Assembly (NCBI GenBank): GCA_040219355.1
Contig: JAVJSN010000017.1
Coordinates: forward strand, 1 to 64,000
Reading direction: 5' to 3'
Length of the DNA: 64,000 bases
Source: MH13 sp040219355
GTDB taxonomy: Bacteria; Pseudomonadota; Alphaproteobacteria; Rhizobiales; MH13
Numbering within the stretch: position 1 is the stretch's first letter; each line of letters opens with the position of its first letter. The position numbers were made by a program, and so were the translations under genes. Under the pieces are notes generated by a model. It searched no databases and was not told where the DNA came from. It saw only the letters and a list, made by a program, of their open reading frames with translations. Below, in pieces: positions 8,143 to 17,608 of the stretch.

Positions 8143-8173
8143 AACTTAGGGGTTCCTGTAACTGTAAGGTCAA
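8143..8173 (-). promoter_or_regulatory. MerR/CueR-type promoter of copA
   Basis: Read leftward: -35 TTGACC (8173-8168), 19-base spacer, -10 TAAGTT (8148-8143). The dyad in the spacer is CCTTAC-N7-GGAACC (8151-8169), an imperfect version of the site at 5673-5703 with identical geometry: the dyad overlaps the -35 by two bases and stops two bases short of the -10. It lies 22 bases upstream of copA ATG 8120 and fixes that start. Confidence 0.8.
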
Positions 8174-8671
8174 GCACATCGGATGGGCCGCTAACGACGG
8201 AGTACAAGCCCATGGCACTCGAGCCCGCCTTCGCGAAGCGGCACGCACCTCTTTTTCGGGAAGGTCGGTGAGTTCCAATGGCGATGTCGCAACCGCAGCG
8301 CAGTTATAGCGAACCGCGAAGAGAGAGATCCTTCGGCGGAACCATTGCCTGGGCATGCCCTGTCGAGGACAGCAGCGCTGCTGCTGGATTCCGCTTGCCG
8401 ACTGGGGTGAACATCTCGGCAAACACGAAAAGGCAAACAAGGCCAGTTTAACAATGCTCGAGATACCCTGGTCGGTTAGCAACCACCGTTCGAAGTCATA
8501 GGCGCTTGTTATGTCGGTAGGCTTCGCTGTTCCGCGCTGAATTTCCCCTGTTTCAAAGGTTGGGGAATTCCGGCTTAGGTCGCTGACAGGATTGATCAGG
8601 TCTGGCAGCCCAGCCAGCCTTGCAAAAAACTCTCATTCGACAGTTTCGATGCGCAGGTACAATTGCTCGAT
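8174..8671. other. Gap without a supported gene
   Basis: About 500 bp between the copA promoter and the 3' end of the mscS-like gene. Several short frames are open on the minus strand (for example across 8141-8482) but change apparent coding frame and lack a recognisable domain or ribosome site. This may be a decayed small gene. I cannot support any call here. Confidence 0.4.
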
Positions 8672-10036
8672 TTACTCGACTGGTCGCGCATCGTTGAGAA
8701 GATCTTCCTGATCGCCTTGGGCGCGCTCTTCATCGACCTGCTTTTGAACATCCAACTCAGGCGTCACATCCAGAGCCGCCGCGTCGACATTCTGCGTTTT
8801 GGCCTTGGGTGGCTGAGCAGGCTGTCGACGTGCTGTTGCGTCTAGGAAGCTGCCGGCATCCATTCCATCGATGCGAAGCCGGTAGATCGGCTCAGGCAGC
8901 GTGAACCCCTGCTCTTCCAAAACCTGTTTGACAGCATTGATTGCGCCACTGCGTGCCTTCAGGAAATTCGCATCGCGTTGATCCACCCAAGCGGCAAACC
9001 AGATGTTGATACTGGAATCGCCAACTTCGTGGATGCCCGACAGTGGCTGTGGATCGTTGAGAATGAATGGCAGCTCTTTCAACGCTTGTTCGCCAGCCTC
9101 CATTGCAGCCAGTGGATCATCATCCGCGTCGACGCCGAGCTGGAACTCCAACCGGCGTTGCGGATTGCGCGTATAGTTGAGAATGATCCCCTTAAACACC
9201 TGCGAGTTGGGAATGCGCAGATGATTGCCTTCAGGCGTCATCAGAATAGTCGCGCGCGACGTCAGTCGAACGACAATGCCCTCCAAGTCGTTGATGACAA
9301 CATGGTCGTTGGCACGGAACGGCTGACGCAAGCTCAGCATGACGCTGGCAATGTAATTCTCGATCGTGTCACGCACCGCAAAACCGACAGCCAGACCAAT
9401 AAGTCCAGCGCCGCCAGCCGCCGCGCCGAACAGCGCCATCGCATCAAGAATGCTCAGCGCCAGCAAAAGTCCCAGTAAAATGCCGACAATGCGGATCGTC
9501 TGTGAGATAAGCCGGGCAATGAATGGGTTGGGCGCAACGGTCGTCCATAGGGTCGAGGCCGATGCTATGCCGTAGGCAAGCAGGGCCACGAGCACGAATG
9601 CTGTCAGCGCCAAAGCATACAATGGCCACGCACGCGCCAACCCTTCGAGGGCTGCTTGATAGCGCTCCAGCAACGGACTGAGATTGTCTTCAACACTCAA
9701 GGTTCGATCGATCTGATCCTCAACCGCGACAATCTCCTCCACACGCTCGGCCAACGAAAGAGCGCGTTCAGCGGCACGCTCGTTGGGAACAGAGCCCGAA
9801 AGCACCACGACACCTTCACTGACGCTCAGGCGAACGTCTTGCAGTTCATTGATCTGTGAAAAAATCGCGGTGAGGCGTTCGCGGATGTCGGCGTCTGTTG
9901 TGCCGTTGGCCTCAACTGAGATGGGGGATGATGGATCGCCGCTGTCAACCGTTTGCGCCAGCGCCACTGATGGCAGCAGACACAATCCAAAAAGGATGGT
10001 GCAGAGAAGCGGGATGGTGCGAGACAGTGCGGACAT
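8672..10036 (-). CDS. MscS-family mechanosensitive channel with N-terminal BON domain
   Basis: 454 residues: signal peptide (cleavage near ALAQ, residue 28), a periplasmic BON domain (about 48-112, with VSEGVVVLSGSVPNE), then three membrane helices. The third is the Gly/Ala-rich pore helix (GAAAGGAGLIGLAVGFAVRD), followed by the MscS beta domain (LEGIVVRLTSRATILMTPEGNHLRIPN). The C-terminal tail is long, charged and Gln/Glu-rich. The family opens under membrane tension to release solutes during hypo-osmotic shock. BON domains are thought to contact membranes or peptidoglycan. It is a single gene, not obviously in an operon with its neighbours. Confidence 0.92.
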   Translation of the reverse strand: MSALSRTIPLLCTILFGLCLLPSVALAQTVDSGDPSSPISVEANGTTDADIRERLTAIFSQINELQDVRLSVSEGVVVLSGSVPNERAAERALSLAERVEEIVAVEDQIDRTLSVEDNLSPLLERYQAALEGLARAWPLYALALTAFVLVALLAYGIASASTLWTTVAPNPFIARLISQTIRIVGILLGLLLALSILDAMALFGAAAGGAGLIGLAVGFAVRDTIENYIASVMLSLRQPFRANDHVVINDLEGIVVRLTSRATILMTPEGNHLRIPNSQVFKGIILNYTRNPQRRLEFQLGVDADDDPLAAMEAGEQALKELPFILNDPQPLSGIHEVGDSSINIWFAAWVDQRDANFLKARSGAINAVKQVLEEQGFTLPEPIYRLRIDGMDAGSFLDATARRQPAQPPKAKTQNVDAAALDVTPELDVQKQVDEERAQGDQEDLLNDARPVE

Positions 10037-10299
10037 TCAATGGTTTTCTTGCTGGTAAATTGGGACTGTGGATATCGCCCTGTGTGCAGACCTCAACCGG
10101 CTTGCCTCGGTGGTTGTGTCACAAATGAGTTTGTAACGACCCTTCATCGTTTCACCGACACCTGCAAGCGTTTGAGAGCACCGCGCAGGCTGTCATAGCG
10201 CGCAGCGCGGTTTGATGTTTTGGTGAAGATGGCAGCACCATTGGCTGTACGCTTGGGTGGTCCGTTGGTTGCAACGCCAACCCATTAAGCAGACCTGAT

Positions 10300-11274
10300 C
10301 TACCGCAAGCCGCGCAGCAGCGATCCTTTGCCGATAGCGCTGAGGCCTACCGCCGCCAAGATTATCGCGCCAACCAGGATTTCGCGGACATAGCTGTCAA
10401 CGCGCATCTGGGTCAGCCCGTTGTCAAGCACGCCAAGCACGACCACGCCGGCCAATGTGGCCAGAACGCGCGGTTGGCCGTCCCGGGTCAAGGTCATGCC
10501 CAGAAACACCGCAGCGATTGCAGTCAGCATCAGCCCATCGCCCTGCGTCGGGTTGGCTGATGCGACGCGACTTGCGTACATGAGCCCCGCAAAAGCTGCC
10601 CCAACGCCAGTGAAGGCAAAGGCGGTGAGGCGAAGCTGAACCACCTTGATGCCAGCCAGCTTGGAAGCCTCGCGGTTTCCCCCAATGGCGTAAAGGCGGC
10701 GGCCATAGCTTGTCTGTTCCAGCACCACCCAGATGACAAAGACAACCACAAGCGCGACGATCACCAGGTTTGGCAAAATCAATGCGCGTTCGGCCACCGT
10801 GCCGATCTCAGGGCCTGTTCGCGCGAAATTTCCGAAGGCTTCAGGTATGTCGCGGCCAAATATCGTGCGGCCATCACTGATAAAAAACGCAAGGCCGCTG
10901 AAAATCGTCAACGTCGCCAGGGTGGCCACAAAGGGCAAAACCCCCAAAACGCTGACGATGAAGCCGTTGAACAGACCGCCTGCCAGCCCGACCATCAGAG
11001 CCATGGCCAGCGCCTCGGCAATCGACCAATCTTGCAGGAAAAGCGATGCTGCCACCACGCCAGCAAGTGAGGCCATCGACCCGACCGATAGGTCAAAATC
11101 GCCCATAACCATAACAACCGTCATGGTTGCTGCCACCACGGTCAACATACTGATTTGCTGGGCGATATTCAGCCAGTTGCGAACGGTCAAGAACGTGTCG
11201 GGCAGGCTGATGGCAAAAAACGCGATCACAGCCACCATGCCGATAAGTCCGCCAAATCGTCGAAGGAAGCGCAT
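10300..11274 (-). CDS. Rbs-type sugar ABC transporter permease
   Basis: 324-residue inner-membrane permease of the RbsC/XylH family with about eight to ten hydrophobic segments. It contains the family motif GDFDLSVGSMASLAG (near 57-72) and a conserved NREASKLAGI coupling segment near 200. The start ATG 11274 shares one base with the ATPase stop (TAATG), so the two subunits are translationally coupled. With the ATPase and binding protein upstream it forms a complete importer for a monosaccharide or polyol. The substrate is not evident. The divergent FGGY kinase and lactonase point to a pentose, pentulose or sugar alcohol. Confidence 0.9.
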   Translation of the reverse strand: MRFLRRFGGLIGMVAVIAFFAISLPDTFLTVRNWLNIAQQISMLTVVAATMTVVMVMGDFDLSVGSMASLAGVVAASLFLQDWSIAEALAMALMVGLAGGLFNGFIVSVLGVLPFVATLATLTIFSGLAFFISDGRTIFGRDIPEAFGNFARTGPEIGTVAERALILPNLVIVALVVVFVIWVVLEQTSYGRRLYAIGGNREASKLAGIKVVQLRLTAFAFTGVGAAFAGLMYASRVASANPTQGDGLMLTAIAAVFLGMTLTRDGQPRVLATLAGVVVLGVLDNGLTQMRVDSYVREILVGAIILAAVGLSAIGKGSLLRGLR

Positions 11275-12794
11275 TATGCGGCCACCTGCGGTTCGCTCTT
11301 GTGGTAAAAACGCGTCAGCAAATCAGCTTCGGTCATCCCGTCCGTTTCCATCATCTCGGCAAGCTCACCATCACGCATGATGGCAATGCGGTGGGATAGG
11401 CCCAAAAGTTCAGGAAGGTCAGAAGAGGCAATGATGACGGCCAGCCCGTTTTCGCTCATCTCTTTGATCAAGCGGTATAGTTCAAACTTCGCGCCAATAT
11501 CGACGCCGCGGGTGGGTTCATCCAGCAGAAGGACTATTGGGTGACCAGCAAGGGCTCGGCCAAACAACACTTTTTGCTGGTTACCGCCAGACAGTTCATC
11601 GCAGTGTTGCGCCACTGACGTGGCTTTGATCCGTACATCCTTACCCATTCGGTCGGCGAGCCCACGCTGGCGGGGCTGATCTAGAAAAATGCCAGCCCTT
11701 GTCAGGTCAGAGAGGTGCGGAAGGGCGATGTTTTCAGAAATCGAGCGACGCAACATCAAGCCTTGGGTTCGTCTTTCTCGTGGCACATAGGCGAACCCGT
11801 TTGCCCAACCCTTCGCTATCGTGTTTCCGGCTGGTTTATCGTTAAGCACAATCTGCCCGCCCTGAACCGGTATGGCCCCGATCAAAGCGCGCAGCAGTTC
11901 GCCCCGCCCAGACCCGGCAAGACCAGCCACGCCGAGAATTTCTCCGGCCTGGAGGTCGAAGTCAGCGCGCCTTATGGGGCCAGCCTCCAGATCACGCACC
12001 GTCAGAACCGTCGGTACCGCAGCATCGATAACGCGGCGTGCCGGAAACAGATGGCTAAGGTCGCGACCTGTCATATCTTCGATGATTGTCCGCGCGTTGG
12101 TATCGGCAAGACTGCGGCTTGATATGTTGCGACCATCGCGCAGGACGGTCACACAATCGGCCATACGCATCACCTCCGGCATGCGATGCGACACATAAAG
12201 CACGCCGGCACCTTGTTTGGTGAGCTCGTGAATAACAGCAAACAGCCGGTCCGCTTCTTGTGTGGTAAGCGCGGCAGTTGGCTCATCCATGACATAAAGC
12301 CAGGGATCATCAATGTTGCTCGCGATCAGCGTGGCTGCGATCCTGACCAGCATCTGGTCGCCAAGACCAAGGTCCGACATCGCTGCACGCGGATTGAGAT
12401 GGGCCAGGTCGAGGCGCTCTAAAGCCTGAGACGCGGCGCGGCTGAGTGCTTTCCAATCGACCAATCCCAAGCGCGTTGGATAGGGGTGATCCAAATGCAT
12501 GTTCTCAGCAATTGAGAGCCCAGGAATAGAATGCAGTTCTTGATGAATGAACCGCAGTCCCGCTTTGCGCATAACAGCTGGGTCGGTTTGCGACAGCGGA
12601 TCACCATGGAGGGCAAGAGACCCTGCATCGGGTTGTTCCAGGCCAGCAAGCAAACGAATAAGCGTCGATTTTCCAGCGCCATTCTCACCCATCAAGGCGT
12701 GCACCTGCCCAGCTTCAATGGTCAGTGAGACACCATCAAGAGCTTGAACCGTGCCGTAGCGGCGGCACACCTTTTGAACGACGAGTTTTTTCAT
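11274..12794 (-). CDS. Rbs/Mgl-type sugar ABC transporter ATP-binding protein (two-domain)
   Basis: 506-residue fused ATPase with two nucleotide-binding domains, the RbsA/MglA layout. The first domain has Walker A GENGAGKST, a partly degenerate signature (SDLGLGDQ) and Walker B MDEPTAAL. The second has GLAGSGRGE in place of a canonical Walker A, with signature LSGGNQQK and LLDEPTRGVD. Degeneracy of one site is normal for this family. I use ATG 12794, and an upstream TTG at 12809 is possible but less likely. The gene follows the binding-protein gene by about 60 bases and couples to the permease gene. Confidence 0.9.
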   Translation of the reverse strand: MKKLVVQKVCRRYGTVQALDGVSLTIEAGQVHALMGENGAGKSTLIRLLAGLEQPDAGSLALHGDPLSQTDPAVMRKAGLRFIHQELHSIPGLSIAENMHLDHPYPTRLGLVDWKALSRAASQALERLDLAHLNPRAAMSDLGLGDQMLVRIAATLIASNIDDPWLYVMDEPTAALTTQEADRLFAVIHELTKQGAGVLYVSHRMPEVMRMADCVTVLRDGRNISSRSLADTNARTIIEDMTGRDLSHLFPARRVIDAAVPTVLTVRDLEAGPIRRADFDLQAGEILGVAGLAGSGRGELLRALIGAIPVQGGQIVLNDKPAGNTIAKGWANGFAYVPRERRTQGLMLRRSISENIALPHLSDLTRAGIFLDQPRQRGLADRMGKDVRIKATSVAQHCDELSGGNQQKVLFGRALAGHPIVLLLDEPTRGVDIGAKFELYRLIKEMSENGLAVIIASSDLPELLGLSHRIAIMRDGELAEMMETDGMTEADLLTRFYHKSEPQVAA

Positions 12795-12855
12795 GGCTAA
12801 AGCCTGCAAGCGCCTAACTCAGGACGTTAGGACGGGGTGCCTGCTTGGCGCGCCT

Positions 12856-13770
12856 TTACTGCGCTGCGTTGGCTGACGTCACCAATGTCGTTGGTACATA
12901 GATGATTGTCTGCACCAACTCTTCGCCAGCAAGGATACGGGCAACCGTGTCGGCGGTCGTCGATCCGATACCATCGAAGTCCTGTGCCACCGACGCCTCA
13001 AAATTACCGCCAGCGGCGATCGCATCGCGTGCTTGCGGATTTGCGTCAATTCCAGTGATCACGATGCCTTCGTTCTGGCGTCCTGCCGCCTCAATGGCTT
13101 GAAGCGCACCCAATGCTGGCTGATCCCAAGCCGCCCAGACGGCGGCAATGCTTCCAGGTTCAGGATTGGCGGCAAGCACCGCTTCCATTTGCGCGCGGCT
13201 GTCGGCAATGCCGCCGTCGCTAACGTCTGGGGTGATCCGATCAATGACCTCAATGTCTGGAAAGTTGGCGAAGATAGCGTCTGCAATCACTCCGCGCACC
13301 TGAACCGGCGGAAAGGGATCGAAGGTAAACATCACGACATTGCCTTCACCGGCGATGCGGTTGGCAACATAAACAGCCGTTTCGGTTGCCATAGCGTACC
13401 CGTTGGAGGTGATGTTGGCGGCAACAAGTGGATCGCTGCCAGCATCCATGCCGATCACCGGGATGCCCGCGTCAGCGGCTGTGCTGAGGCCGGCACCAAC
13501 TTGCGCAGGATCGACATTGATGACAATCGCGTCGACGCCTTGGGTCACAACGTCTTCGATGCGGCTAATGACGGCCGCAACATCACCTGCTGTATCGATC
13601 ACGTTGACATCCCAGCCCAGCTCATCGGCCCGCGCTGAGAAACCATCCACGTAGAACTGGGTGCCCGGTTGAGCCAGGTAAGGCGTAATGACAGCAACCT
13701 CTTGAGCTGCTGCAGGTGCAGAGAGCCCTACGGCCGCGAGCGACGCGATAAGGGTGAGACGAAAATTCAT
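12856..13770 (-). CDS. Rbs-type periplasmic sugar-binding protein
   Basis: 304-residue type I periplasmic binding protein (RbsB/peripla_BP_4 family) with a signal peptide ending PAAAQ near residue 23. The chain then shows the usual alternation AVITPYLAQPGTQFYVDGF, DAIVINVDPAQVG, PVIGMDAGSDPLV and ITGIDANPQARDAI. It captures the substrate for the permease and ATPase encoded downstream. ATG 13770 gives the complete signal peptide. The longer frame to 13827 adds a charged stretch with no signal character. It is divergent from the FGGY kinase, so the 95-bp gap must hold both promoters. Confidence 0.9.
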   Translation of the reverse strand: MNFRLTLIASLAAVGLSAPAAAQEVAVITPYLAQPGTQFYVDGFSARADELGWDVNVIDTAGDVAAVISRIEDVVTQGVDAIVINVDPAQVGAGLSTAADAGIPVIGMDAGSDPLVAANITSNGYAMATETAVYVANRIAGEGNVVMFTFDPFPPVQVRGVIADAIFANFPDIEVIDRITPDVSDGGIADSRAQMEAVLAANPEPGSIAAVWAAWDQPALGALQAIEAAGRQNEGIVITGIDANPQARDAIAAGGNFEASVAQDFDGIGSTTADTVARILAGEELVQTIIYVPTTLVTSANAAQ

Positions 13771-13798
13771 GTGGGTTTGCTCCCGGTCGTTTTCTTTA

Positions 13799-13812
13799 AT
13801 AGGTGAGCCTAT
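13799..13812. promoter_or_regulatory. Candidate operator, ATAGG-TGAG-CCTAT inverted repeat
   Basis: A perfect 5-bp inverted repeat with a 4-base spacer in the divergent gap between the sugar-binding protein gene (start 13770) and the FGGY kinase gene (start 13866). The position suits an operator controlling both directions. The repeat is short, and no cognate regulator sits next to it, so this is only a candidate. Confidence 0.3.
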
Positions 13813-13865
13813 CTTTGGCACCCGCACCGGTTGTCGTCCACGGCTTTGTTGCCCAAGGAGAATTC

Positions 13866-15338
13866 ATGTCGCAGCGCGATCCCGTTTTTATCGGAGTTGA
13901 TGTGGGTACAAGCTCCGTCAAGGCCGTTATCGGTAGCTCGGGTGGTGATGTGATCGATGACTATACGAGCACACATGCAACGGCGCGGCCCAGTCACGGC
14001 GCCGCTGAGCAGGATCCCAACGTCTGGATGCGCCATGTTGGCGAGGCCCTTGTTCAGTTTGCCGCTCATCCACGAGCGGCCGATGTCGTCGCCATTGGGG
14101 TCACCTCACAAGTCAACACACATGTGTTTTGCGATGCCAATTTGCAGCCGCTGCGCCCGGCAATCACCTGGCAAGACACCCGTCCCGGAGAGCATGCCTC
14201 AACATTAGATGGCCTGTTGACGGAGCAGACGAAAATTGAAGCGCTCGGCGCGCCTATCCCAATTGACGCCAGCCACGCATTGTCACGCATGGCCTGGTTG
14301 GCGCACACAGATGCTGCTGTTTGGAAGGCAACGAACCACGTCCTGCTGCCAAAAGACTACATTATCGCCCGACTCACCGGTGTTTTGAGCGCTGATCCGA
14401 TCTCAAGCATCGGATTGGTTGGTGAAGACCACAGCTACGCATCACCGGTCCTCGATTTGGTGTCGCGCGCTGCCGATCTTCTACCCTCGCTCATCGATCC
14501 CTTGTCGATTGTTGGAACTGTCACCCCAGACCACCCTTTTGCAGGCACGCCCGTTTGCTGCGGCACAATGGATGCCTGGGCCAGCATGTTTGGCCTTGGT
14601 GTCGCAGCCGACCGGCAAGCCATGTACCTTTCGGGGACCAGTGAAGTTCTTGGTCTGATTTCAAACCAGGGTGTTGGCTATCCGGGCGTCATCACCTTTC
14701 CGACTTGGCGCGGGATCCGACTTCATGCTGGGCCAACCCAGTCCGGCGGCGCGTCGCTCACATGGCTTTCGCGTCTCCTTGGACAGGAGGTTTCGGCGTT
14801 GGCCGGCCAAGCTGGCGACGTTTCGATCACCTCAGACAGTCCGTTGTTTTTGCCCCATCTGGAGGGTGAAAGAGCGCCGCTTTGGGACCCAATCTCGCGG
14901 GCTTCCTTTGCGGGGCTGACAAGCGCCCACGGACCAAAAGATGTTGCTGCTGCCGTGATGGAAGGGGTTGCGTTTTCGGCCCGTCTGGCAATCGACGCGA
15001 TTGAGCAAAGCGGTTGCCAAGACATCCAACAACTGCGCCATGGAGGAGGAGGGTCTGCCTCTGATGTTTGGTGTCAGATCCGAGCGAATGCACTTGGCAG
15101 GCAATTGGAGCGCGTTACGAGCCGACACGCGGGAGCCATGGGCGCATTGGTCATGGCTGCGGTCGCGTCAGGTGAACTTGGCGGTCTGAGCGAGGCGACA
15201 TCATCTCTTATCAACACAGAAAAAATGTTTCAGCCCGACCCGAACCATCGCATCGTTGCCGATGAGCGATTTGATCGCTTTCGGCAGCTCTACGAGCAGT
15301 TGAAACCAATCAACATGGCAAGCGTGGTGACACCTTGA
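13866..15338 (+). CDS. FGGY-family carbohydrate kinase (xylulokinase-like)
   Basis: 490-residue sugar kinase. The N-terminal ATPase-fold motif DVGTSSVKAVI (about residues 10-20), TWQDTR near 100, and a C-terminal GGGGSASDVWCQIRANALG phosphate-binding segment mark the FGGY family. It would phosphorylate a pentulose or polyol with ATP in the cytoplasm. ATG 13866 is preceded by AAGGAG 7 bases upstream, and the longer frame from 13803 crosses the divergent promoter region. Its position opposite the Rbs-type importer suggests it acts on the imported sugar. FGGY specificity cannot be read from sequence, so xylulokinase is only a likeness. Confidence 0.88.
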   Translation: MSQRDPVFIGVDVGTSSVKAVIGSSGGDVIDDYTSTHATARPSHGAAEQDPNVWMRHVGEALVQFAAHPRAADVVAIGVTSQVNTHVFCDANLQPLRPAITWQDTRPGEHASTLDGLLTEQTKIEALGAPIPIDASHALSRMAWLAHTDAAVWKATNHVLLPKDYIIARLTGVLSADPISSIGLVGEDHSYASPVLDLVSRAADLLPSLIDPLSIVGTVTPDHPFAGTPVCCGTMDAWASMFGLGVAADRQAMYLSGTSEVLGLISNQGVGYPGVITFPTWRGIRLHAGPTQSGGASLTWLSRLLGQEVSALAGQAGDVSITSDSPLFLPHLEGERAPLWDPISRASFAGLTSAHGPKDVAAAVMEGVAFSARLAIDAIEQSGCQDIQQLRHGGGGSASDVWCQIRANALGRQLERVTSRHAGAMGALVMAAVASGELGGLSEATSSLINTEKMFQPDPNHRIVADERFDRFRQLYEQLKPINMASVVTP

Positions 15339-15554
15339 TCAAATGGACGTGAGATTTGACTTGGCGTTTGGCGCCTTGAACAGGCCTCTGTTGAAGAGGC
15401 GAGACGGCGGTGCGGGGCAACAGGCCGCTGACTAGTCTTGCGATCGCCAAGCATAGGCATGACGAGACGCATTGAAACATGACCTTTTTGCCCTTTGATT
15501 GTATCGTCGTGCATGGGCTCAAGGTCATGCTTAAACCCTGAAGGAGACGGCCTG

Positions 15555-16463
15555 ATGGAGAACCGGCAAACCGCCATTCAGCGCGCCATTGATGGCGTGA
15601 TCGCAGCGGGCACTGAAATCCGCAAAGTGGTCGGTGGCTCTACCTTCACCGAAGGGCCAATCTGGCATCCGCGCGAGAATTGGTTGGTGTTCTCAGACAT
15701 TGCCGAGAGCATTCAATACAAGTGGAGCGAGGCTGGCGGCCTAAAAACCTTCCGCCACCCCTCGAACCAAGCCAATGGCAATTGTTTTGATCGCGAGGGC
15801 CGGATCATTACCTGTGAACATGCCTCATCCCACCTTGTGATCCATGACCATGGTGGCAAACGCGTTACGGTGCTTGCTTCTCATCATGGTGGCAAAGAAC
15901 TCAATTCACCCAATGATGTGATCTGCGACAGGAAAGGGCGTGTCTGGTTCACCGATCCAAGCTTTGGACGAACCCGCGAAGATCTGGGTTTGCTGCGCGA
16001 GCAAGATAATCCTGTGCAGGGCGTCTACAGGCTCGACCCGGATGGTCACCTTACGCTGGTGTGCGATGATTTTCTCCAGCCCAATGGGCTTTGCCTTTCA
16101 AACGATGAGACCGAGCTTTTTGTCAACGACAGTTGGGGGCCGACCATCCGCCGGTTTCATGTCGGCGAGGATGGTAGCCTGTCCGGCGGCGATGTTTGGG
16201 CAACAATTTCTGGCGAGGGAGAAGGTGTCCCCGACGGAATGAAAATCGATCTTGACGGGCGTCTATTCTGCAATGGGCCTGGCGGCGTGCATGTGCTCAC
16301 ACCCGATGGGCAGGTCATAGGCAAGATCGCAACGCCTGAGAAATCGACCAATTTTTGCTTTGGCGGACCGCAAGGATGCACGTTGTTCATCACCGCGTGC
16401 ACGTCCGTTTATGCCATCGACACTTTGACACGCGCCAAGCCAATGATCCCGGGTATGGAGTGA
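15555..16463 (+). CDS. SMP-30/gluconolactonase-family sugar lactone hydrolase
   Basis: 302-residue six-bladed propeller enzyme of the SMP-30/Gnl/LRE family. Visible motifs: FTEGPIWHP (a metal-binding Glu near residue 33), LNSPNDVICDRKGRVWFTDPS with the Asn/Asp metal ligands, QPNGLCLS, and PDGMKIDLDGRLFC. The family hydrolyses sugar lactones with a divalent metal. The start ATG 15555 has GAAGGAGAC upstream. It follows the FGGY kinase by 216 bases on the same strand, suggesting a shared sugar pathway with an oxidative branch, although no dehydrogenase lies beside it. Confidence 0.88.
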   Translation: MENRQTAIQRAIDGVIAAGTEIRKVVGGSTFTEGPIWHPRENWLVFSDIAESIQYKWSEAGGLKTFRHPSNQANGNCFDREGRIITCEHASSHLVIHDHGGKRVTVLASHHGGKELNSPNDVICDRKGRVWFTDPSFGRTREDLGLLREQDNPVQGVYRLDPDGHLTLVCDDFLQPNGLCLSNDETELFVNDSWGPTIRRFHVGEDGSLSGGDVWATISGEGEGVPDGMKIDLDGRLFCNGPGGVHVLTPDGQVIGKIATPEKSTNFCFGGPQGCTLFITACTSVYAIDTLTRAKPMIPGME

Positions 16464-16496
16464 GGTACCCCTACACTTTGGCGCGCTGCTCCAACC

Positions 16497-16967
16497 TTAC
16501 TCCCCGACGTGAAATTCGCGGTCCTCTTTGACCACTTGCATCACAGCGAATGAGTTGGTTTGGCGGATACCAGGCAAGCGGCTGATCTGTTCGCCCAACA
16601 CATCGCGAAAATGCGCCATGTCGCGCGTACGCACCAACAGAACATAGTCAAACGATCCGGCGATCATCAGGCAGGATTCCACTTCCCGTACCCGTTGAAC
16701 GGCGCGATTGAACTCTTCCAGATGGTTGTCTGAGGTCACCGCCATAGTGATCTGCACCACCGCCAAATGGTCGTAGCCAAGCCGGGTGGGATCGACGATG
16801 GCGGCATATTTTTTGATGTAACCGGCATTTTCCAAACGCCGCACCCGCTCCGTGCAGGGCGTGTTGGAAAGGTTGACCCGCGAGGCCAATTCCACAATCG
16901 ACAACCGTCCATCGGCCTGAAGCTCGTCCAAAATGCGTTTGTCGATCTTGTCTAATTCCCTGTCCAT
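16497..16967 (-). CDS. Lrp/AsnC-family transcriptional regulator
   Basis: 156 residues, the usual Lrp length. N-terminal helix-turn-helix (RILDELQADGRLSIVELASRVNLS, about 10-33, then TERVRRLENAGYI) and C-terminal RAM ligand domain (from about 65, with ESCLMIAGSFDYVLLV). The family senses amino acids and feast/famine state. It is divergent from the universal-stress and alanine/glycine symporter genes across a 192-bp gap, so it may control the symporter in response to an amino acid. Closest overall to Lrp itself rather than AsnC, but I would not assign a symbol. Confidence 0.9.
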   Translation of the reverse strand: MDRELDKIDKRILDELQADGRLSIVELASRVNLSNTPCTERVRRLENAGYIKKYAAIVDPTRLGYDHLAVVQITMAVTSDNHLEEFNRAVQRVREVESCLMIAGSFDYVLLVRTRDMAHFRDVLGEQISRLPGIRQTNSFAVMQVVKEDREFHVGE

Positions 16968-17159
16968 CCAGTGAAATTATCCAAAAATCCCTATCAAAAC
17001 AAGAAAATTGCCCAGAGAAAATTGTATTTTGTTCGAAATTCCTAGTGAAAATGCCTGATACTATCCCATGGGGGGCACTACCTACGCTGTATGGGGTTGT
17101 GCGGACCTCATTCCGGCGAGACGCTGATCCTCGCCACAATGATAAACAGGGAGGTGGAC

Positions 17160-17597
17160 ATGCCCACCAAAATAATAGTTGGCCTTGATGGCGCCGGTTC
17201 AGGTAGCAGAGCGCTATCCTACGCCGAACGCTTAGCCAAACTCATCGGGGACTGCGAACTGGTCGTGGTCTATGTGATCGAATGGTCGCCCTTCACATTT
17301 CAAACAGCTGAAGAAAATGCCCAGCGCCATAAGCGTCGCGAGGAAGAGCTGAAAATCGCCCACGAGCGCGTCGTAGACCCAGCGGTTAAACAGCTGGCGG
17401 ACGATGGCTTTACCGCCAGCGGTATCGTGCGTCACGGCGATGTTGCCGACACGCTCAACACCATCGCGATGGAGCAAAAGGCCGATCAAATCGTGGTTGG
17501 TCGCGCATCGGATGGTGGCTTTGCCAAGCGCATTTTCGGCAGTTCAACCAGCAACCTTGTCATGCATGCAAGCATGCCTGTCACGGTCGTTGGCTAG
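17160..17597 (+). CDS. Universal stress protein (UspA family)
   Basis: 145-residue single Usp domain. It begins KIIVGLDGAGSGSRALSYAERLA and ends with the nucleotide-binding pattern G-R-x-S-x-G-G...GSSTSNLVMHASMPVTVV, indicating the ATP-binding subclass. ATG 17160 is preceded by GGGAGGT. Only 11 bases separate it from the sodium symporter gene. Usp proteins encoded beside transporters are often regulatory partners, so a role in modulating the symporter under stress is a reasonable inference. Confidence 0.9.
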   Translation: MPTKIIVGLDGAGSGSRALSYAERLAKLIGDCELVVVYVIEWSPFTFQTAEENAQRHKRREEELKIAHERVVDPAVKQLADDGFTASGIVRHGDVADTLNTIAMEQKADQIVVGRASDGGFAKRIFGSSTSNLVMHASMPVTVVG

Positions 17598-17608
17598 GGG
17601 ATAGAACC

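Noticed and set aside
8191..8640. Minus-strand frames between copA and the mscS-like gene
   Set aside because: Apparent coding character shifts between frames, with no domain and no start signal.
10144..10284. Minus-strand open frame of 46 residues after the sugar permease gene (ending RAARYDSLRGALKRLQVSVKR)
   Set aside because: Composition looks coding, but there is no ATG, GTG or TTG start and no ribosome site. It may be a decayed gene end; not supportable.
12813..12831. Hairpin CCTAAC/GTTAGG between the sugar-binding protein and ATPase genes
   Set aside because: Short stem without a T-tract; could be chance.
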